From Botryotinia globosa (Eukaryota; Ascomycota; Leotiomycetes; Helotiales; Sclerotiniaceae), in the NCBI GenBank assembly GCA_014898425.1, contig RCSZ01000013.1, positions 372,001 to 436,000 of the forward strand: DNA of 64,000 nucleotides, in the 5' to 3' direction. Below the pieces are notes generated by a model, which saw only the letters and a list, made by a program, of their open reading frames with translations, did no database searches and was not told the DNA's origin. Both the position numbers and the translations under genes were made by a program. Each line of letters opens with the position of its first letter. Position 1 is the stretch's first letter. Of the stretch, positions 30,781-42,030 are shown piece by piece.

Positions 30781-33700
30781 AATATTAATATATTTAATAC
30801 TATTAATAATAAAGATAAAGGTGAAGACAATAATGGATTTAATAATAATAATGATAATAAAGAAATAAATAAAAATATAAATAATTAATAACAATATTAT
30901 ACTGATATTCCTTTGGATTGATATAAAATAGAAATTGAAAATCTAATTATATATATAAGATTTCAATTAGATTTTATTATATTTATTTATTAATGTTTAT
31001 TGATAAAGTTTTGAAATAAGGAGAAGTAGAAGAAGTAGAAGAAATAAAAGAAGTAGAAAAAAAAGAAAAAGAAGAAGAGAAAGAGAATATTTTTAAAAAA
31101 ACTATTAGAAAACAATACTAATAGTTGTAGTTTAGTATAATAAGAATAAAAGACTTGGAAATTTAAGTCTAGTAATTATTTTAATAATCGAAAAAAGAAA
31201 GATAATAGAAAGGGGGAAGGGAAAAAATGATAATTTTATAAATAATAATAATAAAGTTATTATAGTTTATATATTGATTGATTTTTGAAGTATTTTGATT
31301 AGTTAAATTATTCTTTTAATTAATTAATTAATTAGTTGAAACAATTATAATAAATATAATTGGAAGATAATAATTAGAGAATCGATGTTTATTTGAAAGC
31401 TTTATTTTAAAGTATAAATTTATAAATATATATTATTATTAATTACCAATATTACTATTTTTATTATTATAATTATTATATAGTATTTCCTTTATTTTTT
31501 ATAATATTAATTTCATTTATAAAAACTATATTATTATTTAAATCTTTCATTTTTTTTATTTCAATATTATTGAATTCATTATCTTTTTTATCCTTATTAT
31601 TATTCAATTTCAAAGGCTAATAATAAAAAGAGTTTTCGTTAATATCAAAACTAATATTTTTATTAATAATAGATAATTCGATAATAAATGATTTCAGATT
31701 AAGGAATATAAAAAATTATTAAAAATCTTTTGTATTTTGAATATTGAATATTTAATAATTATTGAAATATTCAATAGAAATCTAATTTATTTTAATTAAA
31801 TTAATATTTTTATTGTAATCAATAAAAAAAAAGTAATATATCTTAATATCAGTAATTAATTAATTAGGAATATCAATAGGCTAAAACTAATTGATAACAA
31901 ATTGTTATTCAAAATCTTTTATTAAGAATAAATAATCTTTATTTCTATTTAGATTTAAATTTATATTAATACTTTTAAAATAATTGAATATTTTTTATTG
32001 AATAAAAAAATAAATAATAATAGCAATTTATAATATAAATTATATAATATATTTGTAATAATAAAAATAAATATATTCCAAATTGTAATATAATAATATA
32101 TTATAAATGTACTAATCGTTTTCATTTTTTTTATAATTAATCCAAATAGGAAGAATTATTATAAGATTATAAGGTTGAAGATATTTAATGAAATCTCTTG
32201 AGATAATAAAGTGAATATACTTGTGATTATTTATAATATAAGTTAGAAAAATATCTTTATCTAAATAAATCAAGAAATTATTTATAAATATAAAAATCCA
32301 GTAATTAATAATTGTTTTTAAAAAATATATACATTTTATAAAAACTTCTTTTAATTATTTGATTATTATATTCTAATTAATATAATTAATATTATTGAAT
32401 ATAAAATATATATTAAAAGAATAACAAGCCTTTTCCATAATCTCTTGAATTAGAGTAAATTTAGAAGGTTAGAGAAATATAATAATAATCTTTATTTAAT
32501 TCCTTTTATTTATATAAATAGTAATAATAATAAAAAAGGAATTTCTATTGAAATCTTAATCCACTAATAGGGAAATTAATATATCTACTCTTATAAAATA
32601 TTGTTTAGAATTAATAAATATACAATATAAGAAATAATTAATATTGAAAATATAATAAAGCTAGAATTGATATTTCAAATACAAGTGATTATTAAAATCG
32701 AAAAAGTATTATAAAATAAATATAAATTCAGGTTTTTTATATAGCTTTTTATTTTTTATTAATTTATCTATACAAATATAATAATAATTTACTTTAAAAT
32801 CCCTAATCTATTAATAAAACATCTAAAAGTTAAGAAATTCATTTCGAAATAATTTTTGATGAATTTGATGAGTAATCTATTGAATTATATTATTAGATAT
32901 TCTTATATTTATTTGTATATAAAAATCGAGGTGTTTAATCAAAGTATTTTCAATAAGAATATATTATTACCCTTTACCTTTTCTTTTCTTCTTACCTTAA
33001 TATTTTCGTTTTTGATTAATAAAAATAAAGAATTCATTTTTATTTATAATTTGAGTTTAGTTTTGAATAATTATATTAATAATATATTTGAAAACCTTAT
33101 ATTAAATTTATATATATATAATTTTGATAATTTATATTTATATATTTAATAATATAGCTATATTATAAATATCTTGAAATTTCTTTTTCTAATTAAAAAT
33201 ATAATTAATTATATTAATAATAAAAAGATTCTATTAATATAATATTATTATAATAAATAAAAAAACCTTATAGTTTTCAAATTAAATTCTGAAAGAATTC
33301 AAAAAAAGATTTGAAAAAGATATTGATTTATAAAGAAAGATTTTATTAATAAATAAGAATTAAAAATTAAATATATTATTGATATAAATAATATATCGAT
33401 TTATTTGAATTAATTGTTTAATTATACATTTATATTATATAATATAAAAGCAAATAAACAATTTCGAGTAATTCTAATATTCAATAATTTCTTTTATAAT
33501 TTCTAAAGTTATTTATAATCTTTATATTATTGAATCTTTTAGAAATATTTATTATAGATTCTATATATTGAAATAATTATAATATAATTTATAAATTTAT
33601 AAAAAAAGAAAATAATTATAAAAATATTTATTAATATTGAAAAGTTATTAATATAGATTTCGAATTATATTATAAACTTTTTGATTTTATTATAATATAT

Positions 33701-34837
33701 GAGCTTGTTTTATAAGGTTTATATAGTCTAAATATTTCAATAGAAATATTTTTTTAGAAAATTAATAATAATGGGAATATAATTCATTATAAATAGATTA
33801 AGGAGAAATTAAGAATATTAATAAATTATTGGTTATAATTAGGAATAAGAATAATCAGATATATATTATATAATTATTAATAATAATAGGTTAATTGAAA
33901 TAACTATAATTAATTTGCGAAATGATAGAAAGGTTGGGTTAGATAATGGGTAGATGATGATAATAAGGATATAGATTTAAATAAGAATAAAGATTTGGAG
34001 AAAGGGAAAGGTAATAAGGATTCAAAACAAAAAAAGAAAAATAATGAAATGGTAAATATAAATAAAAAATATATTTATAATATTGTTATATTAATAATTT
34101 TAGAAGATATTCCAAAATATATTAATAAATTATTTATTTTAATATAAAAAATTATAAAAGGAAATAAAGAATTTGTTTTGGAAATCGATTGAAAATATAA
34201 TAAATAATTTATAAAATCTATATTTATTGAAAGATCAAGTTTATTTTAAAAAGATTAAACAAAAGTTGCTAAAATATATAATAAACAATAATTATAATAT
34301 TGAAATGAATTATAATATTTCAATTAATACTTTAAAATCATTAATTCAAAAAATATCAATTCAAAAGATTTCATTTTGGATTATTTTAAACCTATCATTA
34401 CCAATCATTATTATTTCAAAAGAATTTTATTTTTATATTTTATTTTAACCAAAACCTTTAATTATTGAATATTTATTAAATTCTAAATATTTTTAATCAA
34501 ATTATCTTTATAAATCTATTTATTTTTTAATAATCTTTTAAAATATTATAATATAGATTTTTTGATATAAGATTGTAGATTATATTTAATAATTTTATAA
34601 AATATTTAAAATAATTTATTAAATAAAAATCTATTGAAAAAGATAGGAATAACTTCAAAAATAATAAAAAATCCTATTTATTTAATTTAAATATAAGGTA
34701 AAGAAGGGATATGGTTTTTTGATAAGATATATATTGTAAATAGTTTCAATAAAAAGAATGTTATGTAGAATACAAGGATTTTATGTAGAAGATAAGGATG
34801 TTATGCACGATGTGTCCGAAGTTGTTCTAATAGGCCG

Positions 34838-34892
34838 CCATACGGGGGTACATGGGGCTTTGCTCCCCGCAGCCCGCTAAGCGAGATGTAAT
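34838..34892. other. GC-rich hairpin-forming patch at the isochore border
   Basis: A short GC-rich segment containing CATGGGGCTTTGCTCCCC followed by GCAGCCCGCTAAGCGAG sits at the edge of the AT-rich isochore. It can fold through GGGG/CCCC pairing. A comparable GC patch occurs at 54,757-54,843 inside the second AT-rich element, and the two share a CTCGCT-like core in opposite orientation. I do not recognise a named element. Confidence 0.5.
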
Positions 34893-35546
34893 TTGTGTGT
34901 GGCAGGGGGTTGGATTTGGATTCACGTTAAAGTTCAAAAGTTCAGACGATTCGTAGACTTCTAGAAATGGAAAAGAAGGATTGGTATTGTAGATCTTGTT
35001 GCTTGATAGTATAATACAGGACAGGTCTAATTATCATTGGTTGGTTACTAAGCCAAGCCAAACACTAAAATTACCTACCTACCTAGGTAGTTAGAGAAAA
35101 GAAGCTTTGAATCATTGTGCAGAACGTCAAATTTATACTCAAGTATATATATATATGAAATCCATCAAAACTCGAAGCATCTGTATCTAAAACTCGGCAA
35201 TTATCGTACACAAGAGTGTGTCGCGAGCGATAGGAGTATTGTCAAAGAAACTAACCCCACAAAACTACAAACCAAATATCAAACCACAAGATTTCGTTCT
35301 GAGATTTCGAAAATTGAGTCAAACTACCTAAATGAAACTACATACCATCAACACATAGATTTTTAGAGGCCTAAAAGACATTGATATATTTTCCTTCAAT
35401 TCATCCGCCCGGCCAACCATAGATACTCCAACCGAAAACGGACCAGCCAGAACCAAGGAAATAAAAGGAGAAGGAAGGAATCGATAAAAAATAATACGAT
35501 TCTCCCCACAGCATATTGAAAAAATCTATCCACGCAGACCCTTTAC

Positions 35547-38500
35547 CTATTCCTCCTCCTCATTAGCGACAACATAAAGATCAAGTGGCGCAACGATGAT
35601 TGAACTTGTTGTTGCGCCATTTCCAATAGCAAGTTCGGTCTGTCCGTCATTGTTTGCTGTTAACCTGTTAGTATATTTTTTCCCATCTATCTGTCTTAGC
35701 ACAATATCTAGAGATCTGAAAAATTACAACATACCATTTATGAGATAGAATTTCCCATAAACATCTCCATTGGCTGTACATGACACCTTCAAATTGCCAT
35801 CTATGCTACAAACCAATGGCCAAGCCGGAACCACCCATCCTGTAAAACCAACTGGTGCCACCTTGATGGATGGAGGCGAATACGATGCTGTAGCCCATAG
35901 AATATAAAGACCCGATGTCAAGTATCCGGTATCAGGATCGTACGTGAATGGGAAAACTGATTGTCCATAATTTAAATTAAAGCCAGCAAAATATTCCGCA
36001 GCTTGTTGAATCATAAGACTCGTGCCGTCGGCTGAGGTTCCAGAATTTCGAGCCTGGATAAAGAAGCTTTCAGGCACTGCCTGAGATGGGCTTGGAGTTG
36101 CGATAGCCGAAGAAGTTACGGTTGAGGAATCACCAGGTGATACTAGGTTGCCTACGATGGATAATTGGATATTCAGAACACAGACAGCGACACCAACTTG
36201 GGGTCCTTGTCCTACACATCTCAAGCTTGGATTGAGAAGAGCAAGAACAACGAGATTCAAGCCGAGAATGCCAGGACGAGCGGCAATGCTGGCACATGTG
36301 TCACCGGCTTTGGTGATGTAGTATTGACAGCAGTCAGTTGCAGTCAAGGCGAGGGTTACAGCAGGAGCTGCGGCTGGTCTACAAGCGCTAGCGGAAGCAG
36401 CGACAGCTGTGGATGAGCGTGTCGAACTTGTGCTAACGGTGGCGGCAATTGGTCTTGTGCTAGATGATGAGGTGGATCCTCTTGTTGAACTAGTGCTCAA
36501 TCCTTGACCCTAATAAATATGTAAATATCATCATAAATTCAAAGGAGACCAGGTGAGATTTTAGAAAGGAAATGCTTACGACTACTGATGATGTTGTAGA
36601 CCTGGAACTCGAACTGGAAGTTCCCACGAGCCTTGCTGTTAAAGTGGTACTCGAAGTAGTTGCTCTTGTTGAACTGGTACTTAGACCTTGACCCTATAAA
36701 GGCATTAGAATTCACCACGAAGAAGCAAAAGTGTGATTATAAAGCGAGTGGAAAGGACATACCACAGCCGATGTTGACGAGGATCTGGAAGAAAAACTGG
36801 AAGTTCCTGCGACAAGTCGTGCCGTGGAACTAGAACTTGAAGTAGTTGCTCGTGTTGAACTAGTACTTAATGCCTGGCCCTGCGAGGGAATGAACATTCA
36901 CTCTGAGAAGAGAATAAAACACAAATTCCTAAAAATGAGAGACGTACCACAGCTGTTGATGAAGAAGATCTAGAAGTTGAACTAGAAGTTCCAACAAGTC
37001 GTGCAGTTGAACTGGTACTTAGTGTAGCTGCTCTCGTAGAGCTAGTGCTCAATCCTTGTCCCTATTTATCTATTTTAGAACGGTAGTATCAATAATGAAA
37101 GTGATACATACGACAGGGGATGACGAGGAAGATCTAGAGCTAGATGATGATCTAGATGACGACCTAGAAGTTCCAGCAAGGCCCTATACTAATTTAGCAT
37201 GTATCGAATGGACAAAAAATATAATATTTACCACAGCGCTTGAACTACTCGAACTCGTCAATCCTTGGTATTGTCCCAGTCCACAAGTTCCAAATGCGGG
37301 GTTGCAGCCACCCGTGCACCAATCAGCTTCACGACCGCAGTATCCAAATCTCGAACAACAATTCCCATTAGGACTGCCTTGGCACGTGTATAAGGAATTA
37401 GATTGAGGTCCGCATCTTCCATTGGGCGATACTAATAAACCAGAAGTGGCACTCGTAGTTGGGCGAATGGAGCTGGAGGATGAAGTTCTGGTGGATGAGA
37501 AAAGGGTAGTGGATCTTGAAGTACTAGTGGTAGCACCGAGACCCTTTTTATAGTGTTAGCATTATAGATAGAGAATTGTGTAAGACATAGATGTAAGACT
37601 TACCAATTGGGTTGAAGATGAGGTGCGTGAACTGGAAGAAGACGACTATAGAATTGATTAAAGAATTATCGACAAAATAAATGGGTAAGGAGAAGTGAAA
37701 CTTACCCGGCTAGTACTAGAGCTAACGACGGCCAAAAGGGTTGAAGATCTACTACTTGACGTAGATGACTATACAAACCGTTAAATTCATCGAGCTTTTC
37801 AAACAAGAAGTGGCGTTGGAATATGAAGAAACAATACATACCCGAGATGAAGTAGAACTTGCCGCTAGACCTACAGCTGAAGTAGTGCTACGAGAGGAAG
37901 AGGACGATGACGATGACTATCAAGATATTAGCTTGATCATAGTTTTAAAAGTAAGCAAAGAGAAATGATGTACCCGAGAAGATGACGAGCTAGCCCCTAA
38001 GCCTACAGCCGAGGTACTGCTACGAGAGGAGGAAGAGGAAGATGATGTCTAAGAGCATTAGCATCTGTGTAGTGATATTGAGAACATTCTTACTCTAATT
38101 GAGGTGGAGCTTGCTACAAGACCTACGGCTGTGGTACTTTGAGAAGAAGATGATGACTAAATCAATGTTAGTATTTTTTAAATGGATATGTGGCGTTATA
38201 AATGTGATGGGAGTAAATTTTTACCCGAGACGTAGTAGAACTAGCCCCAAGGCCAACAGCCGAGGTAGAAGAGCGGGATGAAGATGGCGACTATCAGTTC
38301 GTTAGTATCCTTCAACTCGAGAGACGAAAGGAAAAAAACGTACAGAGCTAGTACTGGAACGAACCGAAGAACTTGTAGACAAGGCATTGACTCGTGTTGA
38401 TGACTGTTAAGAGTTAGCTTCCATTGCTATCGACAGACAACCAAAAGAGATCATACGGAACTAGAGCTCGTCACCACAAGATTGACTCGCGTTGATGACT

Positions 38501-41500
38501 ATAAAATATTAGCGTCGATCTGATATTTGTAAGACAGAAAGTTTCTCACCGAGCTAGTGCTTGAGCGAGTTGTGGAGGTTGTGGGTGCCACATTCAATCG
38601 TGTTGACTATTCAAGATTAGCACTAATATCTAGATATACAAGACGAACAAAAGCGTACGGAACTAGAGCTAGATGGTGCTCCAAGTCCTTGAGTGGAACC
38701 ACGCGAAGAGCTCGATGATGAACTACTCGCTCCAAGTGCTCTGGTTGAAGAGCTAGTACTAGACGTCCTCAAAGTTGCTATCAAGTTAGTGGAAGTAGAT
38801 GATCTTGTACTTGAAGTTGAAGGGCCAGCAACAGCTCTGGTTGAGGAAGATGATGAAGGGCCCCCAATGACATTTTGAGTGGATGAAGAAGATGGGCTGG
38901 CCACGATGTTGCGAGTGGTGGAAGAAGACGATGGACCGCCAATAACATTTCGTGATGTAGAGGATGAGGTCGAAGGACCTCCAATGACTGCTCTCGTCGA
39001 GGAAGTAGAAGCTCCGAGACCATTTCTTGTACTGCTACTGCTTGAAGGACCTCCGATAATTGGACGAGTTGAGGAAGTGGATGGGCCTCCGATAATGGCT
39101 CTGGTGGAGGAGGTTGAAGGGCCGCCTACAACCGCTCGTGTCGAGGAAGTTGAAGCTCCGAGACCATTTCTTGTACTGCTACTGCTTGAAGGGCCTCCGA
39201 TGATTGGACGAGTTGAGGAGCTTGAAGGGCCACCAATGGGATCGCCGGCAGAGGAAGTGGATGGGCCTCCGATAATGACTCTGGTGGAGGAGGTTGAAGG
39301 ACCGAGACCATTTCTTGTACTGCTACTGCTTGAAGGACCTCCGATGATTGGACGAGTTGAGGAAGTAGATGGGCCTCCGATAATGGCTCTAGTGGAGGAG
39401 CTTGAAGGGCCACCAATAGGATTGCGGGTAGAGGAAGTAGATGGGCCTCCGATGATTGGACGAGTCGAGGAAGTAGAGGGGCCACCAATAGGATCGCGGG
39501 TAGAAGAAGTGGATGGGCCGCCAATAATGGCTCTGGTGGAGGAGCTTGAAGGGCCACCAATAGGATTGCGGGTAGAGGAAGTAGATGGGCCTCCGATGAT
39601 TGGACGAGTCGAGGAAGTAGAGGCGCCTCCAATAGGATTGCGGGTAGAAGAAGTAGATGGGCCGCCAATAATGGCTCTGGTGGAGGAGCTTGATGGGCCA
39701 CCAATAGGATTGCGGGTAGAAAAAGTGGATGGGCCGCCAATAATGGCTCTGGTGGAGGAGCTTGAAGGGCCACCAATAGGATTGCGGGTAGAGGAAGTAG
39801 ATGGGCCTCCGATAATGGCTCTGGTGGTGGAGGAGGTTGAAGGACCGCCGACGACCGCTCGTGTCGAGGAAGTAGATGAGCCTCCGATAATTGGACGAGT
39901 TGATGAGGTAGAAGGACCTCCGATAATTGCTCTTGTCGAAGAAGTCGAAGGACCGCCAATAGGATTGCGGGTAGAGAAAGTGGATGAGCCTCCAACAATG
40001 GCTTGAGTGGAGGAAGTTCGGGTGGAGGAGGTAGAAGGACCTCCGATAATTGCTCTTGTCGAAGAAGTCGAAGGACCGCCAATAGGATTGCGGGTAGAGA
40101 AAGTGGATGAGCCTCCGATAATGGCTCTGGTGGTGGAGGAGGTTGAAGGACCGCCGACGACCGCTCGTGTCGAGGAGGTAGATGGGCCTCCAATGACTGC
40201 TCTCGTTGAAGAAGTTGAAGGACCTCCAACAATGGCTTGAGTGGAAGAAGTTCGGGTAGAGGAGGTTGAAGGACTAGGAAGAATGAATGACGAAGGTCTC
40301 GTAGTAGTTGAAGAAGTCGTAGGACCTCCAATAATACCAACGCTCGTAGTTGGGGTTGTTGTAGCTAGCGAAACAGTTGCACTTGGAGATACAGGTGGGT
40401 TTGGAAAGCCAATAATGAACGGAAATCCCAATAATTGTAAGAAGTAATAGCGTGAGAGTGCATCCAAAAAGGTAAGAAAGTCGCCAATTGAGACCAGACC
40501 TGCAGCAGCCTCCTGTTGGAACTCGGTAAGAGAAGCAAATCCAGATCTACGGAGAAAGGCGGCAACGGCAGCAGCATCCAACCTGTTTAAGAATTGGGAA
40601 ACATAAGCTGAATTGGCTCCTTCGCCTCGTAGAAATTGGATGAGTGGAGTATAGGGAGACCATTCTCCATTGCTTGGTCCTCCATTACCACCATTGTTAC
40701 CTGGATTATTGGTACCTGGATTGTTGTTCGAACCACCACCGTTTCCAAGACCAGGGAAGCCAGGGAAGTTTGGAAATCCAGGAAAGCCATTTGAACCCCC
40801 ATTATTTCCTGGATTGTTATTGCCTGGATTATTGTTTGAGCCTCCGCCATTTCCAAAGCCAGGGAAGCCAGGGAAGCCAGGGAAGTTGGGGAATCCATTC
40901 CATCCTCCGCTACCGGAGTTTCCAGGAGTATTGCCACCTGAGTTTCCAGGGGAGTTGTTGTTCCCTCCAGGGCTATTGTTGCCTCCCGGATTGTTATTGC
41001 CTCCGGGATTGTTGTTCCCACCTGGATTGTTATTGCCTCCAGGGTTATTGTTGCCTCCTGGATTGTTATTGCCTCCGGGATTGTTGTTCCCACCTGGATT
41101 GTTGTTCCCTCCGGGATTGTTGTTCCCTCCAGGGCTATTGTTGCCTCCCGGATTGTTGTTCCCTCCTGGATTGTTGTTCCCTCCTGGATTGTTGTTCCCT
41201 CCGGGATTGTTGTTCCCTCCAGGATTGTTGTTCCCTCCTGGATTGTTGTTCCCTCCTGGATTGTTGTTCCCTCCGGGATTGTTGTTCCCTCCAGGATTGT
41301 TGTTCCCTCCAGGGCTATTGTTGCCTCCCGGATTGTTATTGCCTCCCGGATTGTTATTGCCTCCCGGATTGTTATTGCCTCCCGGATTGTTATTGCCTCC
41401 GGGATTGTTGTTCCCACCTGGGTTGTTGTTCCCACCAGGGCTATTGTTGCCTCCCGGATTGTTATTGCCTCCGGGATTGTTGTTCCCACCTGGGTTGTTG

Positions 41501-42030
41501 TTCCCACCTGGGTTGTTGTTCCCACCAGGGCTATTATTGCCTCCTGGATTGTTGCTACCAGAACCACCCGGGTTATTGTTCCCTCCAGGATTGTTATTGC
41601 CTCCAGGGTTATTGTTGCCTCCGGGGTTGTTATTTCCTCCTGGATTGTTATTCCCTGGATTATTGTTTCCAGAACCACCTCCCGAACCAGGGCTTCCACC
41701 GTGAGCCCCGAGAAATTGCGAAATGAAATCAGAGATTGAGTCATCATCGTCATCCCCATCTAAATCAAAGAGATCGGCTAGAGAAGGGCCATTGGAATCA
41801 TTGGGGTTTGTAGAAAACAAAAGACGTTTTGCTCTATATCAAAGTCATTATCAGCACCCATTATCATCAAACTGATGTCTTTAACCAGACATGAAACTTC
41901 ATAAACAAACGTACATGCTATCGTCTCCTTCAGCTCTCGCGACTTTTTCACTAACAACACTCTCGCTCAAAACTGTCGAAGCGGTAACACTCAGAGCCAC
42001 AGCCCAAACCGCCACATTGCGAACAAACAT
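35547..42030 (-). CDS. Giant repeat-rich secreted protein with CBM18 and LysM modules
   Basis: Joining 18 exons gives one continuous 1,815-aa frame: 41915-42030, 38659-41833, 38550-38606, 38457-38498, 38344-38403, 38225-38290, 38094-38156, 37974-38048, 37842-37916, 37706-37768, 37604-37645, 37232-37543, 37112-37183, 36948-37061, 36763-36879, 36580-36693, 35735-36509 and 35547-35656. Residues 1-22 form a signal peptide, with a Kex2-like KR at 41-42. An acidic stretch (61-70), GNNNPG hexapeptides (about 90-335), Gly/Phe/Pro-rich sequence, a helical block (about 423-516) and 12-residue STSSTR repeats (about 550-1085) follow. A hevein-type CBM18 lies at about 1322-1365, a LysM-like module at about 1582-1631, then a beta-rich end. 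Chitin anchoring at the cell surface is inferred from the modules. I see no GPI signal and do not recognise a named orthologue. The frame closes exactly with good splice sites, so I trust the model; only alternative splicing is open. Confidence 0.85.
36178..36332 (-). other. LysM-like chitin-binding module
   Basis: In exon 17 the coding strand shows a motif of the type YYITKAGDTCASIAAR, then LNPSLRCVG and VGVAVCV. This is the fungal LysM pattern Y-x-V-x-x-GDTC followed by NP and a final cysteine, and three or more cysteines lie at the positions usual in fungal LysMs. Two further cysteines (CC) precede the motif. The loop carries an unusual Leu/Val-rich stretch, so binding is likely but not certain. 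Confidence 0.75.
37283..37414 (-). other. CBM18 (hevein-like) chitin-binding domain
   Basis: Within exon 12 the coding strand gives a module with eight cysteines. It runs from RCGPQ through GNCCSRFGYCG and DWCTGGCNPAFGTCG, matching the type 1 chitin-binding pattern C-x(9)-C-x(7)-CC-x(5)-C-x(6)-C-x(3)-C-x(6)-C. The aromatic and serine positions (SRFGYCG) used for sugar binding in this family are present. Confidence 0.9.
37604..38606 (-). other. Tandem array of nine phase-0 microexons
   Basis: Exons 3-11 are 57, 42, 60, 66, 63, 75, 75, 63 and 42 nt long. They are separated by introns of 45-73 nt, and every intron lies in phase 0. Exons 3-5 begin with a (S)STR(V/L)N-like sequence. Exons 6-9 share a core like STSAVGLGAS. 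Most exons end in SS or SR directly before a GTA donor. They look like duplicated exon-intron cassettes, any of which could be skipped without a frameshift. Confidence 0.8.
38690..40290 (-). repeat. About 36-bp coding repeat (GGPSTSSTRxxI)
   Basis: The 3' half of exon 2 is a long array of units encoding twelve residues of the type GGPSTSSTRAII, GGPSSSSTRNPI or GGPSTSSTRAVV. Some units carry an extra Ser or Thr codon. Block-like recurrence of unit variants shows that multi-unit segments were duplicated. The segment is predicted to be a heavily O-glycosylated stalk, which is inferred from its Ser/Thr content. Confidence 0.85.
40945..41690 (-). repeat. 18-bp coding minisatellite, about 40 copies
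   Basis: Inside exon 2 of the surface-protein gene an 18-bp unit, CCTGGAGGGAACAACAAT-like on the coding strand, repeats about 40 times and encodes Pro-Gly-Gly-Asn-Asn-Asn. Occasional units carry Ser in place of Asn. Higher-order blocks of several units recur, the signature of recent unequal exchange. The opposite strand is also open over about 340 codons because of the repeat, which is a shadow. Confidence 0.9.

Larger units (their letters stand above)
1..34750. other. Gene-free AT-rich isochore, RIP-like
   Basis: This whole stretch is extremely AT-rich and almost free of CpG. No frame is open beyond 169 codons, and that longest frame lies in a 27-bp tandem repeat. I found no recognisable protein motif, no RNA gene and no spliced coding region on either strand. 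What remains is TA-rich sequence with tandem repeats of 27-129 bp, listed separately. Such tracts are known in Pezizomycotina as the product of RIP acting on transposons and repeats; that is inference here because no intact relative is present. Residual C and G are distributed in strand-polarised blocks. The change to ordinary composition near 34,760 is abrupt. Confidence 0.85.

Noticed and set aside
30321..30894. Overlapping minus-strand frames of 169 and 90 codons and a plus frame of 79 codons in the AT isochore
   Set aside because: All follow from the 27-bp tandem repeat period; several frames are open at once and the product is only Ile/Asn/Ser/Lys repeats.
3505..34448. Other 60-97-codon frames in the AT-rich isochore (for example 4604-4858, 10621-10863, 32856-33149)
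   Set aside because: They consist of Ile, Asn, Tyr, Phe and Leu as expected from random AT-rich sequence, with no motif and no splice support.
34838..34892. Helitron terminus at the isochore border
   Set aside because: A GC hairpin is present but I see no CTRR end or matching 5' TC terminus, so the class cannot be claimed.
38879..41726. Long open frames on the + strand and in other minus frames over the surface-protein exon 2 (375, 404, 390, 360 and 344 codons)
   Set aside because: They arise because the 18-bp and 36-bp repeats lack stops in several frames. Only the minus frame that joins to the signal-peptide exon and the downstream spliced exons forms a coherent protein.
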